A stretch of DNA of 64,000 nucleotides from the NCBI GenBank assembly GCA_963669155.1, contig OZ022576.1, forward strand, positions 30,573,335-30,637,334, read 5' to 3'. The stretch is from Arbacia lixula (lineage: Eukaryota; Echinodermata; Echinoidea; Arbacioida; Arbaciidae). A model generated the notes under the pieces. It had not been told where the DNA came from. It saw only the letters and a list, made by a program, of their open reading frames with translations, and did not search any database. This document shows positions 1-11,800 of this stretch, one piece after another. The translations under genes were made by a program, and so were the position numbers. Positions within the stretch are counted from its first letter, which is position 1. Every line of letters begins with the position of its first letter.

Positions 1-2407
1 CTTAAATTCAATATCGAGAACAGTTTTAAAGCTTTAATAGATATACTATACAAAAATGATTATGCATTAACATAATTCAACATACATTTCCATGTCAGGT
101 AACATTCAGAGAAAGCATGATAACATGATGCATACAATCTGTTTTGTTATACGGGTATAACTGACTGGTCTGGAAGACCCCTCGGCACCGTGTAAAATAC
201 ATACAATGATAAACATACACGTTCACACCATAATAATCAGTACATATTTTCTCAGGCTACATAATTCATACTACGCCTATGTCACATGATATATATCTGC
301 TATGGAGTATTAGAATTGTCCATACCCTTGTTAATGAGTTACAATCACCCCCATGACATGACATCAAATAAATGAAAGAAATTGGCAGACATTGATGTTA
401 TGCGTCACACAAATACAAGCACCATACAATTTACAGTTTGCTGTATATGCACAGTGAAGGCACGATCTCAGAGAGATTCTCACATAATTTATCACATTGA
501 TATCATTGAACCTGGTTCTATAAGAGTATTCAATTCTCTGTAAGTTTATTTGCACACAACGCTACGCATTAAGTTAAATCAATCTAGGGAAGCTATCGGA
601 AGTCGATTGTTTCATTCACATTGTTACGGGTTGAGCTATCCCGTATAAGTCGCAAACTCCTGTTATACTTTTTGTGTTGCAGTTTAATTTTGTTATCAAA
701 TTTGAGCAATCACTGAAAATTAACTAGAAGGGGAGGTTCTCATTGAAAGAAGGGAGGGCGGGGGGCGGACTCCCCCACCCCTAACCACGCGTACACATGC
801 TTCTTCTCAATCGAGTTGGAGCACTGTTCTGCTCTCGGTCAACATTTAATGTGAGCAAAATTGCTTATATGGTACCCCTGACAAGCCTATACTATATAAA
901 TGTATAATCAGCACATTTCAAAAGGGTATACACATTACTCCTGTTATTGCCTGGATCTTTGTTGGTTGGACCTCGGGCAATATAAATACATCGATAAGGC
1001 ACATTTTTGTAAAAACAATGACATTATACTATAGACTGCATTAACAACGGTATTATATAATATGCGATCAGATGTACTTGATCTTCCATACACACTTGGC
1101 AGGCGATTTACTATATAGTGTTTTAAGTAATATAATTCTACAGATATGAAATCACTCCACCCATTAACACAATTAAGTAGTGTTAAAATTATACATGGTA
1201 CAAGTGCGTTTTCCCTAACACCAAACGGTCTCTTTTCCTCCTCTTTTCCTAGTCCAAAGAAAGAGTACGACTTCAGTAGACCTATCGTATATAACTCTCC
1301 TCTTCGTTGAATGCGAGCAGTTGAGGTTCAAGTTAGATGTCAAACAATATGTGGAAGCACTTCTCTAAATAAAATTGCGAAAAGCTGGGTACACGATGCC
1401 TAAATGTTGGTGAGACGAAGTATACCATCACCTATTTTCCCCCGTACATTTTAATGACATGGTCCGAATTCGAAAACGCATGTCAAACGTACTGCGAAAT
1501 TGTCGATTCGTTTGTCTCCGTCCGCATGCGTTTGTTGTCCTTCGGCACCGTTTGATCCGTAACATATCACTTTGTATGACACCTCGATCAGCAACGGACA
1601 TGATATTCGGCAACGAATGATTTGTTTTCGAAAATGTTTATTTTGGCTGAGCCTTTAAGAGGACTTCATCTGTTGCAATGCTCGTTCATACTTTTCTTGC
1701 AAATTAATTGCAAGTCAGTTTCGGACATTCTTCTTTGATCAATTCCACATATCGTTCTTCGTGCGATAAAACCCGGGTCGAGGTCACGTCCATGTCAAGG
1801 CCACCGCGCACGGCACGACTCGATCGGTCGTACGAATCTGCGACTGGCTGAATCAAAGGACCTAGTCATGGGATTTGCCGTCATATTTCTAGTCGTAGGC
1901 CCTTAGGATTGTCGTGGCAAAATCGTACTGTCTGCTGTGGGCTTTACCCTCGCGAAGTCTACATGGGCGGTGTTGACTCTTTGTGTGCCATATATGATTT
2001 CTTTTCACAAATCCCATAGAACAGTAATTAATCTGCACAAAGGTTCATTTTTTAGCAAATCACTACTCGTGTTCCCGCTATGCTCGCGTCCAATCTGCAA
2101 AGTCACACAGGCGTACACGTTTTAATTGGAGACATCATTGTAACACTGTCTAACTGTATGGATGTGTGTCGGACATGCTGGCTCAAATACAAATGAAAAA
2201 CCAAAAGAAATCCAGCACCGATGTTTCTCTCATTAGTAAGGCAAGACAATCAATCAACAAACATCCCAATGTTAAGTTTTTTAAAAGGCAAATACAGTTT
2301 CGAACACACTTCGGCACATATTTTTGTTTCCTCTCTCTCTCAGGAAATGTTCAAACTTATGCATGGAAAAAACAATCGCAAAAGAACGAAAGAAGAAACG
2401 GCAAATT
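1..2407 (-). other. 3' UTR and downstream flank of the CACNA2D gene
   Basis: After the stop codon at 2408-2410 no further exon was recognised. A minus-strand AATAAA (TTTATT on the plus strand) occurs at about 1635, and others lie further out, so the polyadenylation site cannot be fixed from sequence alone. A copy of a dispersed repeat lies at about 1770-1935. I see no other gene here. Confidence 0.5.
1770..1935. repeat. Dispersed repeat H, second copy
   Basis: It shares CTGCGACTGGCTGAATC and the TCGTAGGCCC block with 53325-53485 in the same orientation. Confidence 0.6.
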
Positions 2408-2539
2408 TCAGTTTGTAAATAAGTCCCCTGCTGGACTTGTCACTCGAAGGTTCCAGACGGCGGAGATAAGGAGCGACGTAAGAAGCAGGAGAAGAGTGGG
2501 CCGTGTTATAAAGCCACGCCCACATTCTGAAGAATCCTC
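2408..2539 (-). CDS. CACNA2D3: Exon A34, C-terminal anchor and stop, residues 1074-1116
   Basis: It begins [10 protein letters not shown] and continues with a hydrophobic run around [15 protein letters not shown] (about 1091-1105), then a 14-residue hydrophilic tail ending DLFTN before TGA at 2408-2410. The N-E-x(n)-ECG followed by a Leu-rich segment is how CACNA2D proteins end. The acceptor GTCTGTATTCCAG is strong and the phase matches A33. The segment serves as a membrane anchor, by transmembrane insertion or GPI processing. Confidence 0.92.
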   Translation of the reverse strand, partial: EDSSECGRGFITRPTLLLLLTSLLISAVWNLRVTSPAGDLFTN

Positions 2540-5500
2540 CTGGAATACAGACAAAGACAAAGAAAAACGTCAACATTTAACTGTGTTTAATACGTGTATT
2601 AGTATGAAACAAATAACTCTTGAGATGCATTTTATTAATTTACAACTGTGCCCTGGTTCATTATCATAAGTTTTTGATTGGCTGCAAGACAATGTATCAT
2701 AAGATCTACATGATAAAATCAAAAGCAAGAAATTTGCAAAATGGACACTTTTGTGAAAGACACAACATTTCACATAAACATTTTCACATATATCAACATG
2801 ATATTTGAATACAAAATACAAAAAGATTGATTGCAAGACATCCAAAAATATGACACTTCAAAATCTACACTGTACTTTGCACGTTATTGTAACAGCCTCG
2901 TCCCAATGTTGTCGAATTCATAAATGCCCATCCTGCCTACATTTAGTTATACTATTGGTTATTAATTGAAACGTTCTACGTTATAAAAACTTCACTATGC
3001 AAGGGACATTATGGATGAAGTCATTCCAGAGGTTTTTTTCTTTTATTGACAGGTCACCGCAGACGACATAGTCCGATCAGCTGTGTAACCCTTTGACAGA
3101 ATCGTAGCAATAACTTGCGCTATCTGCAATGGCCTTAAAGACAGCCAGTCCCTTTTTCAGATCACCACAAAACCATCGAAACATTGGCAAAACATATAGA
3201 GAAGTGTTAGCAAGCTCTATATTCACAATTTGAAACTGATACGTAGTGTAAAATTCAAATAATGCACGTAAACAACGTCTGATTAATAGTCTTTACCTCA
3301 GGCTCTTAGTAGTTTGTGTTGAAATATCTGCTTTATTGATTAATCTGTTTATTAAATTATGAAACGCATTATGAAAAAAAATTGTTCTATGGAAGGAATC
3401 ACCTCCAAAGTTTGGGAGTTACTCATAAAATTAGGATTTCACACACGCAAAATAACCATATAGATACTGTAACAAAGACTACGAAAAAAGTCGGTTTGAA
3501 ATTTAACGGCTGAAATTTTTTACATATACAGAAAGCTTCAACATGCTATATTCTTAGAAATGGTCTTGAATCACACTTTCTTTAATTTACGATCGTGATA
3601 GACAATTTCAGATTTTAAGCTTGCAAAAGGGACGGACAATCTTTAAGAGATTATGAATACTAATATTTCAACGTACATTTGGATCGTAATTAAAGCACGT
3701 GTCTGGTCTTCGCCGCGTTTTGAATTGTAGTAGTCTTTCGCACCAGGCCGTGTCGTTGTATACTATCTCTACAGTCTCAAGTTGTACGATGTCGTAGGGA
3801 GTGCAGTCGCAGTCTCTGTCCTGGACGACTAGCATGAGGTTTGAATGTGGCACCGCCTGGACGCTAAAAGATCTGCAACATGAAACAATTGTACATGTAT
3901 TAACTTCAATGTTGCTGATCAGAAAAAGAAATTCATCAATAATATTCTTTCAAGTGTTGAAAACATCTCCGCGGATGTACTGGTTTAAAATATTTATTAA
4001 TAGTGTACATTAAGAACTCTGTAATAACATTGGGGAATACTAACCGCTTCTGATTAACCAGAAAATGCACAGTACATGAATACACCCAAGATAATGTGGG
4101 CCGCTAGACGGGGTTGCTCCCTCACTAGAAATTGAGGGCTCATTCAGGGCATGTTTGTCAAACAAGAACGTCGGTCGGGATATAAATGAAAACGCAATGA
4201 CAAATTTAGCTTTTAAGCTGTGTTTTTTCAGGAGCATGCAAAAAGTGTTTGATGTTTACCATGGCAAAAACTGACGTCAGCAATCTTTGCCCCACTTCAA
4301 ATTTGGCGTATTCCAGTCTCATCTCGGTCCGTGTAGTCGGCTTGCAAGGTCCCATGTAGGGCCACTATAACCGAGCTTTTTTTCATTGAATAACGTCATA
4401 TCTCACCTCCTTCCATCCTTCCTCTCACCCCCCCCCCCCCCCCCCTTCTCTCCTCTCCCACTTGGTATAGTCCAGCAACGACGTAGTCAGCGCAGTTGGC
4501 TTGGAAGCTACAATGTAGGCAATGTTTACAAGGTTTGTTTTATTGATTGACGTCGGCGCTCTTTGCTCCTCACGCCTACCCTCTCCCCATTCCCCTCCCC
4601 ATTTAACTTACAGGCCTTACACCGCTAAGGTACGGCCCGTCTCCGCATGTATTGACTTGACGCAGTGAGTGCGCACTTACTTGACGCAGTCATCGCAGTC
4701 GGCTTGGAAGCTCCCGTGTAGGCCTTGCTCGCCTAGGTTGGTTTTATTGGCCAGGTAGAAGGTGTTCTTCAGATCGCACGGCTCATAGCGATACGGCTCT
4801 TCAATCAAAGCCTGGGCATCTACAGATTTTTTTAAAATCAAAGAAACAATTCAAGGTTTTCGGATATCAATTATTCTTGAGAACCACATAGCCACACTCC
4901 CACATTCGAAGGTGTTGAAAAGATCATTAATGTACTATATATATGCATCAAAAGGCGGTGAATTTGTTCTCTGCAAATCCATGTCACTGACAAAGCGAAT
5001 GAACTATTACCATTAACCACGTGATTACACAAAGAAGGAAATCGTGATTTCATATCAATAACTAACTGAGAGATGAAAGCAAAACGTTCTCTGTGAAAAA
5101 GTGACGGACGTAGGTGTTTTACACGCGCCCTATAATTTGAGCGCAAAGAAAATCATGCAAGAATTGTGCCGAGGAGGATACAGTTATTACATTATTAACA
5201 AATGTATATACAATATGTTTCTTTGCTGTTTTTTCCGTATTACATCATCAGTGTAATCGTTCCTCAATATGTCCTTGACTGTTGCTATAATGTTTGTATA
5301 TAAAGCAGACCATCCAATCTCGCATCGTGTCTTACCTGCTTGGAGAACCGAAGAGACCAACCAATCGTACACGCTCACGTGGCTGAGGAAGCTGCGAGGG
5401 ATTCGAGATTCAAGATTCAAGTTTTATTTCATGGCTATATAAAAAACAGAAATTTGGCCGAAATTCATGACCGATTAAGCGTAAAACTGCTATGGAATGG

Positions 5501-5791
5501 ATGTGTTGGATCGTGCAGTATAGAATGAACTTTTAACAATAAACGTTTCTCATACACGCTCACGTGGCTGAGGAAGCTGCGAGGGATTATAGGGAGAACA
5601 TGAAAACCTGAGCTAGACAAGACGGTACTTTCAACAATTGATATGCCTTCCCTGGTCAAGCTTGCGAATGTGGTACATAAACTGTTGATCTAGCGATGTG
5701 AAGTAAAGTTTGATAGGAGGGAACAGAGACAGGAAAACGGAGAAATAGCTAGAGAGAGCGAAAGAGAGAGAGTGAGAGAGAGGGGGGGGGG

Positions 5792-5827
<36 letters not shown>

Positions 5828-8800
5828 GGGAGGGAGAGAGAGAGAGAGGGGGGGTATATGAAGGAAGAGGGGAGGGAGGTATTGAGGGAGAGGGGAAGAA
5901 ATGAAATACTCTCAACACAACAGTGTAGTTTTTACGACACTGACTCTCCGATTCTTACTAAATTATTGGGAAGATCAAATGCTGTGTGCACCATCCGATA
6001 AAATCATATGAAGCTATAACAAAAATAGCGCTAAAATGTGGATACTTACACTATAATATAATTGGTAAACCACGACATCAGAGAGGTGAAATAAGCTAAC
6101 GTCTGCAGAAGAAAAAGTTTGAATAAAGCGGATTGTTATCCATCAATAATAACTACACATTATGACAACTTTTGAAAATTGTTATTTGTTACGTGCATCT
6201 CGATGAGATTTATATTTTCATCTTGATTATTACTTCTGGCATATCATGGCAGCTCGCACCAGCACATCGATTCACCTTGTTTGTAATCCCATGATACATC
6301 AGAGAATTGTATTCTACATCTCAACTGAATTAGTTGTGTTAGCCATTTTGTAAGATTGTGGGAAGAATCCATAGTTGAAACAGCAAATGAGATGTGCGAT
6401 ACAAAATGTTTGCTCTTTAACTTTGATTTGAGAGGAGATGATTTTAGGATTTATTTATGAAAATGTTAAATTTATCATCCCGAGTGTTAATATGTTATTT
6501 TTTCTTCGAATTTATTCAGGGAAAGGATATATTCATTAACACCTCCCCCTAAAACAAATATGCTATTATTTCATTACAAATTGTTTACTACTAGTACAAA
6601 GGATATGGCAATTGATACAAGGAATACACTATAACGACTATATGTACTGCTACTTCTTGTACGTATAATGCTACTACTTTTACTACATTCATGCCTACTA
6701 CTTCTATAACTACTAATAGTATAATCTTTACTACTACTGCTAAAAATAATGATAATAATTGTTATTGCAATTGTTTCTGCTACATATTTTTCACAATGTA
6801 ATATCAATATCACGATCGAGCTACTGCATTAAAGTCACATACAGCTGGTGGGCATTTCATCAACATTTTTCGTCTGACAAGGTTTTTCCCCCCACAGTTA
6901 CCATAGTAACAGTCAGAGGCTAGTGCTTCTCAGCCAATCAAAACAAAGGTCTTCACTGAAATTGTTGGCACTGACTCTTTGGTCAGTGCTGACAACTTTC
7001 ATGAAATGCCCCCAATAACTACTGGAAGGAACTAACTCACATTGTGCAGTGACGGAGCAGCACTCAAGTTGTTTTCTCGAGCGCACATGCCCTGGTAGTC
7101 CGCAACGTGGATTCTAACAAAAGGGTGACACAATATTGGACATTATTTTTTGCTTATGTTTTATATAGCAATTATAATACGTATCTGAAACAATGATTGT
7201 TGAGTGATTTAGTTTGTTGCATTGTGTTTAAACTTCAGTTTAAAAAAGTACACATTGTTAAACTATATGACTGTTTCATATGTATATATGTATGTTACAC
7301 GGTATGTTTTATTCCTGCTACTTCGACAGGATATCTCCTACAGCTGGCTTTCCATTGGGTCCCTTTTTTGATTAAAAAAAATACACATTTACTTCAACGA
7401 AATCCTCTTTAATGTTATTTATAAGAAATACAAGCACGTAAAAACTGATAAAATCATATATGATTATAAAATGGTAAGGTAAGTAAGGTATGTACTCGAA
7501 ACACAAAACTAGAATTATTACTTACTCCCTAAAGACCTCTTTGTCGAGGAGTTTGTTGAAGAGTCTGATGTTCTGATAATGCAGACCAAATGGAGTACCA
7601 GCCTGTCCAGAACAAGTCACGTGAGAAAAAAGGCGATATCGGATATTATGAAGTCATTCAATTTCTAATCTGATATTAAAGCTAAAGAATAGAAGTGGGA
7701 AAGTTTACTGGATCCGTAATCATGACCAGGTCGTTCTGCCATGACCTCATGTAACATTCTTGTTCGATTTTAGTATCATTGGAAGGAATGATATCAAAAT
7801 AAAATAAGTCTTTCAAATCAAACGATATCCAGACCAGTAGGCACCGCAGAACGCTTCTTCTACGATTAGGACTCCCATATTTTGTACCTCTTCTCTTGCT
7901 TTTCTGTACTATATTCCCCAGAATAAACTTTCATGATTTGCATTTCAGCAAAAAAAAAAGCCATTCATGGCCTACTTGTATCAAAAATTTGTACAATTTG
8001 ACTTATCATGCCGTTGATAATGAGTTAACTAGAGCCATACTTATGAAAATCAAATATTCACACAATAATTCAAATTCAACTGACATGTACAACAATATTA
8101 TTCTTTTGCACCTAGTAAAGTTTGTTTTTTGCTCTATATTCCCTAAGATATTCGAACGAAAAAGAAAATGATGATGATTAAGTAACTCTTTCATTTAAAT
8201 TTCAATGAAGAAAATTATAATGTTTTAAAAATTGAGTGAAACATCACTTATCGGACATATTTGGACATTCCTTGCACTGATTATCAGCGTATGATCATTA
8301 CCTGTTCCTGCTCTTTGGAGGCGACAATATAGCCGTGGTTGTCCAGGAGGAAGCATTCCACGCTCTGCGAGACGAAACAGATGTAATCATCTTATTAAAA
8401 TGGAAATAAAAGAATTCTGTGTTGCTGGGGATGAAAATCAGATCAGGATGATGACCAATAAGTTGAATTATGGAGAGATGGATAATTTACCCGACAGGTT
8501 CGTAATAATGGGTGAATGGGTTGGTAGTGGTTTATGTAAATGCTGACAAAAATGGCAGAATTTGTGTTCTTTTATTGTTGACATATTAAACAGCATCCCC
8601 CCAAACCTAACACACACACACTCACACTCAGAAACACACATCACAATAAAAGTAGCTCCTGCCAACAGGTCGGGGTTAGTAGGAAGCCATCGAAAAAGAA
8701 AGTTTGTCTCTAACTTACATCATTAAAACAGGACGGGGTGCAGTCATTGCCGCAATTCTCTTCATTCTGTGGAGGTAAATACAAAACAAATATATATGAA

Positions 8801-11800
8801 ATAATTTGAAATGAAACACTCGTAATTATGACACATGTAAGCCGTTCTGGGTGTTTAGATAACGATGAACTCTGATGAACTTTCGCGCAAGTGATTGTGT
8901 GGCCCACAAAAGCTTAACATTTTATGTGCTATGTTTTTTTTTTTATGTTTTGCACAATCAGCATGAATAATTCTCATATATTAGGGGACAGCCTGTCCGG
9001 CACCCAACGATTGAACCAGCTCATTCACGTAATATATAATAACTCTATACAACATGGAAGCATTGTCGAACAGAAAGCTCTGCAACCAGATGTTGGGCTG
9101 ATAACTATCACTCCACATTCCCTTTACTCTTAGCATTCCACTGGAAAATTATTTCACCAATAATACGTACAAAAATCCCACACAGAAGAATTTCGTGTGG
9201 CACGGAAAAGGTTAAAAAGTTTACCACATTTTATCTTATTCTCCCATTTGGGCTTTTGATTATCAGGATAATGAGAAACTCGAAATCAAAACTCAGATTC
9301 AGACCAATCAGATTATACGTATTCAGATAATGCACCATTACAGCCAACCATATTCAAAATACCTTTAGACTATATCAGCTGAGTAACATGCAGTGAAACA
9401 TGTGTAATGAACAAGATTTTGAACGAAATATTACGGACACACAAAGTATTTTTGCTTGACTTGTGCCGGCAATTGACTTACCCCGAGACTGATATTGAAA
9501 AGTAAATCTTTTAACGCACTTCCAAGGAATTGGTATCCCGCGGCTGAAAATACAAACGAATACAAAGAAAACAAACAAGAGAATCATGAGAGATGAACTG
9601 ATTTCTTAGCGCAATGTCTTACCGGTTTTAACTTCCTAATCACGGTTTACCCGTATAAATGCTTTATCAAGGATTTCCACAAAATATGTCCTCTCCCATT
9701 TGAATTATAATCATAGCCAAATTCACCTCCGTCCGAAAGGGAGATATAATTACATATATTCCATTGCATTGAGTGATGAAATCAATAATTGATAATTGAT
9801 CAATAATTGATCACACATTTGAATAGTAGTTATATGTGTGTTGATTGTAAAAACGTGTGTAATTCACCTGTGTGATGCCAAACAGGTTTTAATTTTTAAT
9901 AAACCAGTTGAATTGGAATTTAAATGAATTGATCACACTTATTTAGGTTTGGTTCGATAACCAATATTAAAGACCTTTGCCCCCCCCCCCCCCCTGTTCT
10001 TAGTCAATAGTCAATTAGTGCGTATGCACCTACTATTAGTCAATAGCAATATTGGCCTAATATGACAAAAAGAAGCAACTACCAAAAGAGACTTTTCTTG
10101 TAAATGAGCAAAATGAGCAAAATGTGCATTGGCATCAGTGCAACACTACATCATGTTAGATTGAATACCTCGCAGCAAGATTAGTATTTCTTGTCCAGAT
10201 TTTGGCCGTATGTAGGGAATGCTGGTTACAACCTAAGAATACCAATAACCCAATAACCCAAATAGGGCAGGATACACCAATCGTTTATCTGACGGTGGAA
10301 CAGGATTTGGGTCCTCATTTACAGCAACTGGTTCAGAAGAAAAGAGACAAGTCAAATCACAGTGCCATAAATTAAAATCGAGTAAAGGGTGTTCGAAGAT
10401 GAAAGTATTCTTACCGGCAGCCACGAAGGTTTCTCCGTTGTCTGTCAGCCGTATGGCTGTGCTCGCCGTCACAAGGTAATCAAAGTCGTCAACTCCTATG
10501 GTAAATGCAACATGAAAAATAACCCGTTAGCAAGAAACGAACATTGTGTGTGAGCTTTATGGGTTCTTCAATGCAATAGAAGGTTTAATGGTAAGGAACT
10601 ACGGGACCCGCAATTCATTATTCAGTGCCGCTCTGCTATGATTGTGGGTCCCATTATTGTTCCATACAACATCGTTGACTTAAAATGAAGTCCGGAACCG
10701 GTGATTGATGTTAGAATGGTTCTGCATAATCAGGATCAGGCATATGGCCCGTAATCATGACCACTTCTACCCCCTAGTTTTAATGTGACTTTGAGGGGAG
10801 CCATGAGTGGATGGCAAGCTGATTATACACAAAGAGAGATTGATCAGAGAAAAGTCAAGGTCGGTGCAAAGTTTATGGTTGGTTATTTTTTAAAAACAAT
10901 ATGGAAGGATAGTTACGCATCTTTGAAAATAGCGCTTGAAGTAATTATAAGTCCTAATATTATAATCATATCATACCACTGTATTGTAAAATCTCATTAT
11001 TCAATTTTCGGGGAAAACACAAGCAAGTTGTATGCTTAACTGAGCTAGTCAATATTCAGTTTTTCATCATATAATGTTTCACATTTTAATCAAACAAAAT
11101 TACACCCGTGTGGAAAAGTCAATAATTTGTTTTCCTTCAAATTATTAAATGTCTATTGCTTCTACTACACGTCACCGTAGAGTGAAAATAACTTCACATC
11201 TGTCACTAAAAAACTGATCTTACCTGAGTCAAACGGTACACTATAAATAAATCCATCGTCGATCTCCTCAACCGCTCGCGTAAAATAGTCCTCCTCGAGC
11301 GTGTTAAACAAGCCCAAGTCAGAAATGTCGTTCCTACACCAAAATTGATATATACAAAATATGTATTTACAAAAAAACATTAAGCAACAGCTGCTTCATG
11401 GTGCTTCACTGCTTGATGTACATGGAAAAGATAAGTGAACAGCAAACAAAGAATATATAATTATTTTCTCTAGAAAGTTCTCAAATCAATTTTTTTGTGT
11501 GGAAATATTAAAACATTATCCTTGTCATGGTATTCAATTTGTACATTTGAATACAACGAATATATATATATATCAATTGCTCAGATACGATCCAGCTAAT
11601 CGCAAATGAAATGGAATGTATCACTTTGAACTTTGATCTTTGTACTTCAGAACAAGATCATCGATTATAAATCGTAAACTTGGTGAAAATGGGAGCTTAC
11701 CCAAACATGGACGGCAGACTGGGATTGTGATATATGCGCGTCAGACCTCCATACGTCCCAAGAAAGGCTAGCACCACGCCGTCTCTGAAATATCGGAGAT

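Noticed and set aside
2166..2669. A 167-codon plus-strand open frame
   Set aside because: It is antisense to the terminal exon A34 and its acceptor; the minus strand has the family motif, splice signals and the right phase.
5553..5588. Second copy of the A31 start, first taken as a tandem exon duplication
   Set aside because: The identical 36-bp blocks with a LINE-like insert between them fit a target-site duplication better than exon duplication.
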